From NCBI GenBank assembly GCA_023091735.1, contig JALKBU010000338.1:1-47261 (forward strand): a stretch of DNA of 47,261 nucleotides, given 5' to 3'. Numbering within the stretch: position 1 is the stretch's first letter; every line of letters starts with the position of its first letter. The notes below the pieces were generated by a model. The model was not told the DNA's origin and ran no database searches. It was given only the letters and a program-made list of their open reading frames with translations. This DNA is from Trichomonas tenax. Taxonomy: Eukaryota > Parabasalia > Trichomonadida > Trichomonadidae. Both the position numbers and the translations under genes were made by a program. This document shows, one piece after another, positions 36,101-46,201 of the stretch.

Positions 36101-37175
36101 GCCGCAAACAAAGAGCACACCAACCCAGAACTTTGCTATGCAAACAGCTCTCGAAAAGTCGGTCGGAGAACTCATTTCGGGCTTCGATATCGACGAGATT
36201 CCGCTTTTCGATATTCAGCAGGAATTCACAGATGAATACAAGGAATATGCTGAAAAATTTAACACTGCCAAGTATGATGAAAAGTACGAAGTCATTAGAC
36301 CACCAACAGAGAACCAGAATAAGAAAGCTTCTATTGTTCATGGTCTTGGATTCCTCAGAGCATCTCACTTACATGATGTCAAAGAGATTCCAGCTGATCA
36401 AATGCAGATCTTCTTGCATAACTTACAGAAAGCAAACCACAGATTCCACGAGAAATTTGCCGTTATCTCAGTTCCATCAGACATGAATGATGATCTTTCT
36501 ATTTTGTCATCACAGATTGAAGACACAAGTCCACAATTCCAGAACTTCATCGCACAGCTTGGCTGGAACTTGTCTACAAGTGGATATACTGGTCCTGACC
36601 AATTGCAGATGGATAGTGATAGAACTGGATCTACTGTTGTTCTTTATGCTGACTTTGCAAGAGAGGCAATTTTCCATGTTTTGCCAATGTTCACACAAGA
36701 ACTTGCTGACCAGGGTCAGAACTTCAGAAAGATGTATCTTCATGAGCATCATGTTGTGATTGTCTGGGTAACTCCAGGCGGTAAATTCGATCCAACAGCT
36801 ATTGCTACAAAGAATAATTTGCTGTTCATTGTCATTAAGGAAAGATATGACTCACCATTATTCACTGTTGAATTGATTACAAGAATGAACTTTATGATCA
36901 ATGGAAGGAGCAACATTTCATTTATCATTAGGAAGGAACAATTACCAGATGTTATCAGAGCTCACGCGTTTAAGGCACAAGATGAATACGACCGAACTCT
37001 CAGCAACTGGAGACATCCAATATCTAACATTACGGAAACTCTTGCAGAAGCCGTTTCTGGAATCCATCTCAAATCTGCCAAGGAATACAATTGCATTGCA
37101 GGCTTAATGTCCATTCCTAATTCAAATGGGAGCAGATTATCTCGAACTTCATCTTTTAACTTTGGTAATCCGTAA
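33195..37175 (+). CDS. RalGAP/tuberin-type RapGAP-domain protein
   Basis: A 1326-residue protein. Residues 1-1000 are helical repeats without a motif I can name (typical of RalGAP-alpha and TSC2 N-termini), then a linker, and a Rap/Ran-GAP domain at about 1100-1290. Visible landmarks are FIAQLGWNLSTSGYTGPDQL, STVVLYADFAREAIFHVLPM, HHVVIVWVTPGG and LLFIVIKERYDSPLFTVELI. Such proteins inactivate Ral- or Rheb-like GTPases; RalGAP and TSC1/2 act as heterodimers controlling membrane traffic or growth signalling. The position of the catalytic HIGND loop reads YLHEHHV, so the Asn thumb is replaced (see findings). The protein ends in a Ser-rich tail. Starting ATG is clear and the frame is uninterrupted. 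Confidence 0.8.
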   Translation: MSKVPDVKELSKMILNESKDFNMDNFIHNELGTYFESLLTYLKVHHRPYQGKILKKTKCMSPEKIIKAITKIVPFFNPSILENVSLEVIAGCFVYLLHAKTPEDIRTPCVQLYLNILTAIKPEWHSRMDSANTLIIPFIRYARNTDEANNFEKYTSRPDQEIVVFDKSKGTQKDCENNLIKTFQWVNENWAYGPSNICDFLFKYILAVIYHSIADKAGYTGTAYGFNDPVLENFHTQTLIFLQNSVEMDLDLQPLFENNVYMIMTINILAVTEQYNTVQNAARTLQIYNKILSTDQIINHLTSISKDLFLTIPYTAANNSKKYLEKTCPEGERKEVLDKLLKLFISVFNMVYKVMKGEDIYTFFHNYFDKFASTPRVACYLYSAFAQRLINKRQSDSRPWVFLMELARKQDIYAAISCKYAQMMGCFQIPCLLEFEIEDSIAAASSFYTHRFKDTSPEEFDFFLNNAEDIIDHPNTLVVDHLKSMWSPLDQYDEVFENFPLPLPPISSISDEDFDILATNFITPFETYSQEEDIKIKHRLFGPIISFYDTIQLCSHLPPDIQYEATNVFPYSRQRLFTALLHEKDPLILKRSLEILIKIISHQDVVDKLDADSLSAWYLTIMLLLSRKEKELNEVAIRAFERSIHFGVKGAGSMLQFFMALLEMKVLPINASIIDILSSVPLFAVDQQIPEPLIKDYKSRVNANADLYIQNATSAVIKPGKQMQQRLIRVVTDLFDQAKENADLWDLYLCVITPLLSDEITQPKPNALTLGMLLSALANALKSQNATAIDIIRAQLMVIPRISECAHLQLQQFIASLVEFATDDKFVENNTIWACGYLEIISVLFIYNYELMRLDASYSKFIKLLSSLAASNKKVIAKFANSLMKTISLFFGGFPFNHSILFPTSQSEVMDQENTIATRSGGILQFSKDEKSEDIEVVAQTAVGRFEWDFKPISGEFYTKNKEGEAVTMPQTKSTPTQNFAMQTALEKSVGELISGFDIDEIPLFDIQQEFTDEYKEYAEKFNTAKYDEKYEVIRPPTENQNKKASIVHGLGFLRASHLHDVKEIPADQMQIFLHNLQKANHRFHEKFAVISVPSDMNDDLSILSSQIEDTSPQFQNFIAQLGWNLSTSGYTGPDQLQMDSDRTGSTVVLYADFAREAIFHVLPMFTQELADQGQNFRKMYLHEHHVVIVWVTPGGKFDPTAIATKNNLLFIVIKERYDSPLFTVELITRMNFMINGRSNISFIIRKEQLPDVIRAHAFKAQDEYDRTLSNWRHPISNITETLAEAVSGIHLKSAKEYNCIAGLMSIPNSNGSRLSRTSSFNFGNP

Positions 37176-37241
37176 ACGTTTGATTATCTTATTATTTAAA
37201 AATCCTACTTTTTTGTTTAAAAATGTGTTCATAATTTTTGG

Positions 37242-38534
37242 ATGCAGGATGATTATAAGATTTCATCAAATTTTTCAAATTCGAAATTATCTAAAAAAAC
37301 TTCAATAGATAATTCATCTGCTGAAGTGAATGATCAAGATATGATTAACGACGCGAAACTCAATATTGAATTTATATCTCAGAGTATTATTGAAGGAAAT
37401 GCTGATAACATTGTATTACTAGAAAGTATTTTGGCATCTATTGGATATATCCCTAAAGAATTAGTATCAATAGATTTAATTAATTCTTTAATTCAATTGA
37501 TTTCACATAAGAAGCTTCAACCACAAGAAATACAATATATTATTCATATTTTATCAATGTGCACTTCAGAAATCGATGATTTTCAAAAAATCGAAATTCC
37601 TCCAGAATTTGAAAAACTGCTGATGTTCTATTTGCACTCAAACAATATAACTATTTCAATGTGCACATTAATTATTGTGATCTCATTAGCTCGAAATATA
37701 AAGTTTTGTCAAGACTTTATAAATTTGGGTATATTTGAAAGTATTTTAGTTCTTTCTACATCAGAAACTTCAGATAAGAATCAAGTTGCTTCATTGCTCG
37801 TGAATCTACTCCATGGAGTTCAGAAAGACAAAATTTCTTCGTATTTTAGCATTTTTAATCAATCATTGATGTTGTCAACAGTTTCAATCCAAAAATCACT
37901 TCTTTACGAACTAATCAACTTTGTTGAAAACAATGAAATAAAGCTACTTGAAAACAGCGTTCATATCATATTAATGGACTTTCTCAGCAACGCTGAATTG
38001 CGTCCTCTTGCAAGTAAGATATTAATGAAAATCACAGATAAATGCGGATATGATAGATTTCATGATTTCGACTTCAATCACATTTTCGTTGAATCATTGA
38101 ATGAAGATGAGGAAGCATCAATGTTTCCTGTGTTTAGGATATATAATGGAATCATTGATAACGGTGTTGCTCCTCCAAATATAGAAATTATAAATATTCT
38201 GTTCTCGGAGCTAAAGAACAGAAGTTATGAAGTGAAATTAAATTGCATTGATGCGCTTTGCAGCAATTTGTTCATTTTGGATGATAATGATGATATATTT
38301 GAACAATTAATTTCTCAAGATGTTATTGACTCATTCATTAATATTTTAGAAAGTGAGCATGAACTCTTAATTTCAAAAATTCTTTCTTGTTTCATTCATC
38401 TTGCAACGAAATCAAAAACTGTCCTTCAAGCATTTCAGAGTGATGAAATCTATCAATCACTGTCTTATCTAGATTTTGAATACCAAAATCTTCTTGATCT
38501 GCACGATAAATTAATGGACATTATATCAAAGTGA
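37242..38534 (+). CDS. Armadillo/HEAT-like repeat protein
   Basis: A 430-residue protein. A charged N-terminus (to about residue 60) is followed by tandem amphipathic helices through to the end: IIHILSMCTSEIDDF, MCTLIIVISLARNIKFCQDF and VKLNCIDALCSNLFILDD are typical armadillo-like units. No catalytic motif. I do not recognise a specific family. Such proteins are usually protein-binding scaffolds or transport adaptors. It starts 66 bp after the RalGAP stop, with an Inr-like TCATAATTTTT at 37229-37239 (11 bases from the candidate +1 to the ATG), so it has its own promoter rather than belonging to an operon. Confidence 0.72.
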   Translation: MQDDYKISSNFSNSKLSKKTSIDNSSAEVNDQDMINDAKLNIEFISQSIIEGNADNIVLLESILASIGYIPKELVSIDLINSLIQLISHKKLQPQEIQYIIHILSMCTSEIDDFQKIEIPPEFEKLLMFYLHSNNITISMCTLIIVISLARNIKFCQDFINLGIFESILVLSTSETSDKNQVASLLVNLLHGVQKDKISSYFSIFNQSLMLSTVSIQKSLLYELINFVENNEIKLLENSVHIILMDFLSNAELRPLASKILMKITDKCGYDRFHDFDFNHIFVESLNEDEEASMFPVFRIYNGIIDNGVAPPNIEIINILFSELKNRSYEVKLNCIDALCSNLFILDDNDDIFEQLISQDVIDSFINILESEHELLISKILSCFIHLATKSKTVLQAFQSDEIYQSLSYLDFEYQNLLDLHDKLMDIISK

Positions 38535-40473
38535 TTACATTTCTTATTCTTGAAATTTTATGATATTTTAAGTCACGTTTTAAATTTCAGTAATATCATA
38601 TCAACTAGGAGCCAAGTAAATGAGAATAAGGAATGCAAACTCTTTTTTGTTGGTCATACAATATCAAAAAAAAAAAGGTTTCAATATTTTCTTGTACCTT
38701 CAATTTTTTCTATGAGCTCAGTCAATTCGCCCAATCCTCTTTTTTTAAACATTGATATTTTTTGGGCTTCATGATATATATTTCTACTATTTATCTGGTA
38801 ATACTATATATGTATACTACACTGCAAAAAAATGCACTCGAATTAATTGCACTACGCTCAATTTCATTACATTATACTGAACTTAATCGTAGCTCTTTCA
38901 TTTCGTTCGTATTTATTCACAAAACATCCTGATCAATAAATCGGCAAATTTACGACTCTGCATCAAGCACAAGGGGTAAGCATGTGCTAAAAAACTGAGT
39001 TTTCTATATAATTTCATATTGTTGTTGTTATTATAAAAAAAAAGTCGAGTTTTTTTTACTATTTGAATAATTTATGAGATAATTCACTCTAAACAATTCA
39101 TTTCATATGACTTAAGATAAGAATCAATGGGCTCAGTCGTGAATATTGTCATAATAAGAAATCACTCTCACGGTACAAACGGAATCTAAACCTCATAATG
39201 CAGACCCATACTCCTTTATATGTATCTGTTCGATAGGGCTTTGGTTAATTTTTCCGAAAATTTTGAATTTTGTTAAAGTCTCGATGATTAAAAAAATCAA
39301 CAAAAAAAGATGATAAAAACCGTTTTCGTGCAAGCGCACCCTTAAAAGGCTATATGTCATCACCAACATTGGTTGTATTTTATTCTCTAATACATTAGAT
39401 GTTTTGCAATCAAAAGATCCTAGTAAAAAACGAACCAATTCACCCGATTAGAATCGAATTCCATGGATGCCATGATTAACAGCACCTTAACAGATGTTTA
39501 GTGCTGATTCTAGATTGAGAGCCAACTTGATTTTGATTCAGTAGTTGAAAAATGCCATGTAAAAAGATGTAAAGAATTTTTTGTATTGTAAACTTTGATT
39601 TGTCAAAAAATCAAAAATGTCCATCAGAAGCGTTTTAACTCTCAAATTTGGTTTTAGCGACCAAAATTGGTAAAATTAGCATTACCATTATGTAAGTGTT
39701 ATAATAAACCATATTTTAAAAGTGGATAAGGTTAAAAGTCACGTTTTTTCACAATTTATTTGACACTGTTTACATTAATAAAATAGTATATATGATGCTA
39801 ATTATTTTTCCATCGTTTTATTTTTGAATACTTTATTTCTATTAATCAATAATTTCAGCATATTCATTGGGAGGCTATGAGTATAAGTTGGTGTATCACA
39901 TTAAAAACATGTAATATGTGCACGCATCTATGTATATTATCGTCTCCGCAATGATTTCGTGTATTTATAAATTACAATACTGAACAATTATTCAATTAGG
40001 AGCTTGTATTATTTGTAATATGTTACTATGTTGTTTGCATGTGATATATTTATAATAAATATTTCTATTTACTCAATAATAATCTGATATCAAATTGTTA
40101 ATGAAAAATATGAAACGATATTATATATGTTTAACACTACAACTATGTATGGCATCACATAAGAGTTATATTTGCCCATATATGTTTGATCTGGTTCTGA
40201 CCTCCAGAGTTGATACACTTCTTGTCCATCTCAAACTGCGGGATCACTCCATTAATGGTCCGTTTAACATAATCACACAAATGCTAACAGCTGGAAGAGT
40301 GTTTTAAGCAGATCCTCCCATTTACAAAATTAATCGTAGGAGTAAAATTTAGCGATGATCTATGACCTCCACTGCATAGGGGCTTCGAATATAGCGAAAA
40401 AAATATGACCAACATTAATTCAATGCACGTTTAGAAATAAAGTTTTGAGAGTCCGAACGTTAATGATTCTCCA
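38535..40473. other. Gene-poor stretch, no gene seen
   Basis: About 1.9 kb of AT-rich sequence without a convincing gene. Short frames of 60-80 codons have spacer-like composition. A small imperfect hairpin (AGCAC...GTGCT) lies near 39480. A tRNA-like search on both strands gave no A-box/B-box pair. Confidence 0.5.
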
Positions 40474-41586
40474 ATGAACACTGAAGCGATCGAGGAAATT
40501 GTCTTTCAGGTGTTACTGGGGAGAATGAACAAGAAGAAAAGGTACGCGAGGCCAATAACGCCAAACGAAATAATAAATTTATGCAAGTTAGCGCGAAATA
40601 CGTTCTCAAAAGAGCCATCCTTGCTCGATCTCGAAGGAGGTCTCGTTATTGTTGGTGATCTGCATGGTAATATCGATGATTTGATCAGAATTTTCGAAAA
40701 ATTGCGATATCCGCCCGCTACAAGATATTTATTTTTAGGAGATTACGTTGATCGCGGCATATACGGCACAGAAGTTATGCTGCTTCTTTTTGCGCTCAAA
40801 ATTAAGTTCCCAGACTGCATTTACCTTATTCGCGGAAATCACGAATGTGCAGCTTTGACAAGCGTTTATGGCTTCGAAAACGAGGTCCTACAGAAGTACA
40901 ACAGCGATGTTTACGATGCGTTCATTCAGACTTTCTATACTCTTCCTCTTTGCGCTGTTGTTGGCGAAAGAATATTTTGCGTTCATGGCGGAATTTCTCC
41001 AGAGCTTGGTAGTGTGGATGCTCTCAAGAATATTCCACGTCCGAAGGAGATTCCTCTTACAGGATTGATCTCTGACTTAGTTTGGAGTGATCCTGAATAC
41101 TCTGTTGATACTTTCGAGCCAAGCCACCGAGGATGCGGATATTTATTCGGAGCGGAGGCTCTCAAAGAGTTTTTAGACAAAAATGAGTTTGATCTTTTAG
41201 TTCGATCTCATGAAATGTGTAAAGACGGAATCGCGTGGCCATACGCTCCGGATGATAGTGCATCTGACAGATGTATCACTATTTTTAGTAATAGTGACTA
41301 CTGCGGACGTGAGAATGACGCTGCTGTTATTTGCGTCACTGAAGGCCTTGCTGTGTCTATCGAGATGTTTGAGTGCGAATTTATTGAAAACAAGAAGAAG
41401 ACTATTCTACTTCCTTACTGGCTTTCAGACCTTATCGCAAAGAAAGACGCCCAGAGAATGGAAAATGCGAAGGGAGTTGTTCCTCTCGCTGAGAATAGAA
41501 ATGTTAATTATTCTAGACTTGCTAAACCTGTTACACCAAAGCAGTCTAATTGTTCTGTACAGAGAATGGAAACAGTCTCTGATTAA
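40474..41586 (+). CDS. PP1-type serine/threonine protein phosphatase
   Basis: A 370-residue PPP-family catalytic subunit. All metal-binding signatures are present: GDLHG (61-65), GDYVDRG (89-95), GNHE (121-124), HGG (171-173) and VRSHE (243-247) in place of the usual RGHQ/RAHQ. LISDLVWSDP (198-207) and FSNSDYCGRENDAA match PP1 more than PP2A (LxxDLLWSDP and YCGEFDN). The C-terminal 70 residues are an unrelated tail, rich in basic and polar residues, likely regulatory. PP1-like enzymes act on many cell-cycle and cytoskeletal targets through binding partners; trichomonads carry large expansions of this family, so a particular role cannot be assigned. Start 40474 gives the normal short N-terminal helix. 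Confidence 0.95.
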   Translation: MNTEAIEEIVFQVLLGRMNKKKRYARPITPNEIINLCKLARNTFSKEPSLLDLEGGLVIVGDLHGNIDDLIRIFEKLRYPPATRYLFLGDYVDRGIYGTEVMLLLFALKIKFPDCIYLIRGNHECAALTSVYGFENEVLQKYNSDVYDAFIQTFYTLPLCAVVGERIFCVHGGISPELGSVDALKNIPRPKEIPLTGLISDLVWSDPEYSVDTFEPSHRGCGYLFGAEALKEFLDKNEFDLLVRSHEMCKDGIAWPYAPDDSASDRCITIFSNSDYCGRENDAAVICVTEGLAVSIEMFECEFIENKKKTILLPYWLSDLIAKKDAQRMENAKGVVPLAENRNVNYSRLAKPVTPKQSNCSVQRMETVSD

Positions 41587-41703
41587 ATATATTATTTATT
41601 ATGATTAAGTAATTGCACTAAGAAGCATAACTTTTTCTTTTAGGACACTTCTGCGATAATACATGCAGAAGGTTTAATTTTCCAATAGCTGATATTTGGA
41701 TTT

Positions 41704-41714
41704 TGACATGTAAA
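41704..41714 (+). promoter_or_regulatory. TGACATGTAAA motif
   Basis: Perfect motif in gene orientation, 30 bp before the CIP2A-like ATG. A second TGACA lies 11 bases further on. Confidence 0.4.
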
Positions 41715-41743
41715 ATTGAGCTGACAAAAATTAAACGAACAAA

Positions 41744-44176
41744 ATGTTGAGTTCGATTCTGAAGGCCTGCGATGTGAATAAAGCGCAGCCGTCAGCGTCG
41801 AAAAGTATACTTACACAATTTATAGCAAATTTCGAAATTAATTCAGAATCTTTATCGAATTTACAAAGAGATCCAAAATTTCCAAATTTTTTGGGCATGA
41901 TTTACGATATTTTGCTTGAAAAACCGTTTCCTTCTCCTCACGAAGAAGAGATGCCACAAGCTCAAATCACAATTCTTACATTTTTGACTACGTTATGTTT
42001 AAGTCATCCCGATCTGTTGTCAATAATCGCAACTTATACACCACTTGACAGGCTAATCCTCATTTTCTTCACAAGAAACGTGTCAAGTGACGTAGTTCTC
42101 GATCCACAACCATCGCATTTACTTTATCCAATCGAATTTTTGGCTGCCGTGTCTCAATCAAGTCAAGTTTTACTCACATCGACCGAATCTATTCACATGC
42201 TATTTTGCGTGTTAATATCTTTAATTGAACATCCGCAATTATCTTCTTGGTGCATTTCTGCAATTGCTGGTTTTGCACTCAATTCTACGACAGCATTAAG
42301 TTATCTCACATCAATGCCAAACATTACATCATTCAAACGAAGTATTGCTACATTATTGACATCTTCTGATCACAATGTAATGCTCGCATCTTTGTGCTCT
42401 CTCTGTGCAATTTTCCATCGCAGCGTTGATATCGAAACATCCATGAAAGTTGCATTTTCTGCTTTAATAACACCTCCATCGATTCCTATTGCAACACAAC
42501 TTGCATCATCGATTATTCTTCAATTATCACAACACGCACAAATCTCACAAGAAGATCAAGAAATTTTGATAAATACTGCGATCAAATCAACAGGAATGAG
42601 ATCGTTCATTCTATTCAGACTTGTCACTGAAATAGCAAGTAAGCCTCAATCTAAGATATTTTTATTGCTCCAGCAACCAGACTTCTTTACAAAATACTTC
42701 AATTTCATTCTTAATTCGGATGACAGCTTTGTTTCAATTGCGGCAACACATTTAATTCAGATAATTTTCGAAGAATCAAAGCCACCAATACTTAATGAAT
42801 TAATTGAAGCTCCATTCTTATCAGCATTAAAACTAATCATTAACAACACTCGCGAAGTTACTATTGACAAAGTTTCTTCTGTTCTCCAGATTTTGCAAAT
42901 CATTATAAAGTGTCAAGATGCATCAACTTACGTTTTAAAGATCCTTCAAACCAACGAAGACCAAATTTTCTTTGCATTCCAGAGATGTATTGAGAATACA
43001 TTTTCTTTTGCTGCTCTCCACTTCTTCTTGTTCTTGTATCACACAACACATTATTTCAACAATTGGTTGCTTCGCCTTCGTGAATTAATTGTTGATTCAG
43101 CGTTTCCTGCTTTGCTTGTTCAATGTTTATCTGTATCACAGAACAGAAGAGTTATATCAGACTCAATTTATGCACTCACTGTTATTATCAGTGGCGTTAA
43201 ATCAAAACCACCCTCATTAAATGATTCTCTAACAGATGCAATTATCAGTGGTTTCCTTCTTATCAACAGGGAATCAAAGAAAGAAAAATCAGAATCAATA
43301 ATGAAATCAAGAGAACTTCATCATGAATATTTACAAAAGATAAGAGAATTAGAAGTTCAGAGGGATTTAAGCGAACAAGAGCTTTCAAAACTCAAAGAAG
43401 TCTCAGAAATATCAAAATCTAAAAATGACTTCGCTCAGCAGAAAATTGAAGATGTATCAAAACAATACGAATCACTGAAACAACGATACAGCAAGAACAA
43501 AGAGAAACTGAAGCAGGCTGTTGAAGAGTTGAAGAATTCTGATACAGAACTTCAGAACTTATCAGAGCAACTTATTCAAAGTGAACAAGAAATGGAAAAG
43601 CAAAATAAAAAGATTCAGAAGTTACAATCCAAAGTTTCTGTTTATCAGGAAACAGAAGCTCAATTCAGTCAGCTTTCAGAAACGCATGAACAGTTCGAAG
43701 AGAAACTTCAAACAACAGTTCAGAAGCTGAGAGAGTCACAGGAAGAAATCGAACAATTAACTGCAAAACTTGCAGAAGAAAAGAAGAAGAAAGGTGCAGT
43801 TGATAAATTACTTCTTGAATCACAACAAAGAACAGATATATTAGCAAGTGATGTTGAAAAATCTCGTACAAAATTAAGGGATATACTTGATAAACTTGAA
43901 AAATGTCAGCTCGTACTTAAAACTAAATCTGAGAAAGAGCTAAAGGATGCGGATGAAATGAAACGATTAAGAGAAGAATTAAATCAATTAAAGAAGACGT
44001 TGGATGGAGTCAGAGCTGAGAATGAACATTTCTCTGACTTGATTAATATCCAGAATTCTCGAATTGCAAATTTGAAGAAAGATAAGAGAGAACTTATTGC
44101 TTTGTCACAAATGATTCACAAGATCACTAATGGACAAGGTAATATAGAACCCGGCTTATCTGATTTGTTGAATTAG
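41744..44176 (+). CDS. CIP2A-like armadillo plus coiled-coil protein
   Basis: An 810-residue protein. Residues 1-500 are armadillo-like helices (for example PNITSFKRSIATLLTSSDHN and AFPALLVQCLSVSQNRRVIS), followed by an uninterrupted coiled coil (about 520-790) and a short tail. In animals this architecture is that of CIP2A, and two stretches look specific. The SFKRSIATLLTSSDHNVML repeat aligns with SFYRTLITLLAHSSLTVVV in CIP2A. The C-terminal SQMIHKITNGQGNIEP aligns with IAMIHSLSGGKINPE. CIP2A dimerises through the coil, inhibits PP2A-B56 and links chromosome fragments in mitosis. p115/Uso1, with a similar layout, is the main alternative. Start MLSSILKACDV lies 30 bp after a TGACATGTAAA motif. 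Confidence 0.65.
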   Translation: MLSSILKACDVNKAQPSASKSILTQFIANFEINSESLSNLQRDPKFPNFLGMIYDILLEKPFPSPHEEEMPQAQITILTFLTTLCLSHPDLLSIIATYTPLDRLILIFFTRNVSSDVVLDPQPSHLLYPIEFLAAVSQSSQVLLTSTESIHMLFCVLISLIEHPQLSSWCISAIAGFALNSTTALSYLTSMPNITSFKRSIATLLTSSDHNVMLASLCSLCAIFHRSVDIETSMKVAFSALITPPSIPIATQLASSIILQLSQHAQISQEDQEILINTAIKSTGMRSFILFRLVTEIASKPQSKIFLLLQQPDFFTKYFNFILNSDDSFVSIAATHLIQIIFEESKPPILNELIEAPFLSALKLIINNTREVTIDKVSSVLQILQIIIKCQDASTYVLKILQTNEDQIFFAFQRCIENTFSFAALHFFLFLYHTTHYFNNWLLRLRELIVDSAFPALLVQCLSVSQNRRVISDSIYALTVIISGVKSKPPSLNDSLTDAIISGFLLINRESKKEKSESIMKSRELHHEYLQKIRELEVQRDLSEQELSKLKEVSEISKSKNDFAQQKIEDVSKQYESLKQRYSKNKEKLKQAVEELKNSDTELQNLSEQLIQSEQEMEKQNKKIQKLQSKVSVYQETEAQFSQLSETHEQFEEKLQTTVQKLRESQEEIEQLTAKLAEEKKKKGAVDKLLLESQQRTDILASDVEKSRTKLRDILDKLEKCQLVLKTKSEKELKDADEMKRLREELNQLKKTLDGVRAENEHFSDLINIQNSRIANLKKDKRELIALSQMIHKITNGQGNIEPGLSDLLN

Positions 44177-44754
44177 TTAAAATTGTTTATGTGTATTTTC
44201 TAATTTTTAGCTTTTCATTTTAACTTTATCAATAGCATTTAGATGTCGACTATAAGTTCCACATTTTGGATATAGTTCCTATGATAGGTTAAAAGTTACA
44301 TTCTTCGTCAACCATTAACAAAGCTCATATCATGACTTTGATAGTAAATTAATTACCATCAACATAAATTTGTATATGATTGTCAGATTTGCAAAAATTG
44401 ACACTGACCCTCACTATTCAATTTTTTCTATGAGTATTAATTTGAAACATTAAAAATGCTATTTAAAATGATTAAATAATATAGTTATAAGATAGTATTA
44501 CATGATCTATCAATATTATTACATCAATACAGCTATATTTTTATAATGTTAGCAATGTTCATTTTTATCAAAATTAAATTCATTGATTGAAAGGCTGTGA
44601 CACTCCCTTTCCCAGATTCAATTTCCTTGTAACTTTAATGGTAGATACAGGGAATAGTGTAGATGCTCATACATAAATATCTAAGCTCTACTAACTTAAG
44701 TTATAGAGGTCATAATTTTGTTATTTAATTAAATAAAAATTTGAAAATTTACAT

Positions 44755-44826
44755 GTCAAATTAGTCTAATGGAAAAAGAATATTGTTAACATATTAGTCG
44801 AATGTTCGATTCTCGATGTAATTGTA
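44755..44826 (+). other. tRNA-like sequence, probably degenerate
   Basis: TAGTCTAATGG (44762-44772) is a full match to the tRNA A box TRGYNNANNGG, and GTTCGATTC (44804-44812) matches the B-box core. Between them an AATAT/ATATT stem encloses a TGTTAAC loop where an anticodon arm belongs, and a T-run follows at about 44826 as a polymerase III terminator would. The acceptor and T stems do not pair well and the U before the anticodon is missing, so this is more likely a decayed tRNA or a tRNA-derived repeat than a working gene. Confidence 0.3.
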
Positions 44827-45193
44827 TTTTTTTCTTTTTAATCATAACTACATATGTGTTCGTTGAAAAAATCATTCCATTGCAGAATAGTTATATGTAG
44901 GGTGTAATGTATTAAAATGAGTAAGAGTTAATCATCAAATGAAATTTTTCAATTCAATCAAATAATATTACATTTGATTTCATGCTTTGATATATGATTT
45001 GCATATTGTTGTATCAAGTAATATGTGATTTATCATTTAATTTTATTTTTTAGCTAGCATAAAAAATAATTGAGAAATATGACTATATTTCGTTTTGATT
45101 GCTTAACCAACACAATTGCACATTTCAAACAAATTTATAATATATATGTATGCATAAAATAAAGTTTCATAATCAAGATCTTTGTGAAATTGA

Positions 45194-45211
45194 TTTTTTT
45201 TTTTTTTTTTT
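45194..45211. repeat. T18 homopolymer tract
   Basis: Eighteen consecutive T residues in a gene-free region. Confidence 0.85.
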
Positions 45212-46201
45212 ATTGAATTCATCAGTTTCAAACGAAATTAATTAATTTTGGTTTAAAAGCCAAATTTATTTCAACTATCTGTATGCTGCAGTTACTTATT
45301 CTGATTTTTAATTATCATTTATCATATTTGATTAAATTTGACAAAGACGTTAAATTTTTTGACATATCTTTTTTGGAATTTTTACGGCGAACTTCGATAT
45401 ATCTCAGGGAACATTAATAACTTTCAATATAAGTACCCATCTATGACTGTATAGATTGAAGCAGAATCACTGTTTGATTATGTTGAGTAAATTATCTTTT
45501 CGAATCTAATATTAAAATGGATATTGATAACGAATACAGTAACCACTTACTTGAAAATCAAAAAATATTAGGATCAAATACCATTTTAATGACTGCAGTT
45601 TTGAAATTCAAAATGTATCTCTAGAAGTTATGTTAGCCAAGCCATGGTAATCAAGTATCTTAATCTTTGGGCTAGTGGCTTTCCAATATTTCAAAGTTAT
45701 AAAAATAGCAACTGACAATTTTTTTACATATGTGATAATTAAATGAAATATAATAACATATATTAAATGATATAAAATGCATGTTCACTTCAAAGTTTGG
45801 TCAAAGTTCGATCTTTTGTGTAAATTGAATATATTTTCAACAAAAATGAGATCCGCGCCTAACTAAATGTATAATAATATTTAGCTCTATGTTGTTGTTG
45901 ACTATATCATTGTGTTAAAATAATAATATAATCCAATTCAATGATAAGAAGCATTTTATTAGCCCGAGAAGGATTTTTAAAAATAAGGTTAAGGGTTCTC
46001 AAAAAATTGAGACACCTCGGATGAGATTTTGTACAGACAATATTTTGTTCTAACATGATATTTTTGATTAATAATATACAGATTTTAGTAAAAGAAAGAT
46101 ATTGAAATATGTTATATTCTATGATAATTATTACAACATAAATATATATAATTTTTATTTAAAAAACAAAACATATTAACAAGCTAAAATAAAAGAACGC
46201 A

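Larger units (their letters stand above)
44177..46201. other. Long gene-poor stretch
   Basis: About 2 kb of AT-rich DNA without a protein-like frame. It contains an isolated TTTACATGTCA motif (44748-44758), the tRNA-like sequence at 44755-44826 and an 18-T tract (45194-45211). Nothing else could be supported. Confidence 0.5.

Noticed and set aside
38550..38774. 74-codon forward frame and an opposed short frame after the armadillo-like gene
   Set aside because: Low-complexity sequence around A/T runs; no intact start-to-stop gene with recognisable content.
39430..39510. ATTCGATTC on the reverse strand as a second tRNA
   Set aside because: No A box at the right distance and no anticodon stem; only a chance B-box-like match.
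40095..40307. 70-codon forward frame before the phosphatase gene
   Set aside because: No family similarity or promoter; composition like spacer.
40474..44176. Phosphatase and CIP2A-like genes as a functional operon
   Set aside because: The CIP2A-like gene has its own motif and a 157-bp spacer; trichomonad genes are transcribed singly, so adjacency alone is not evidence.
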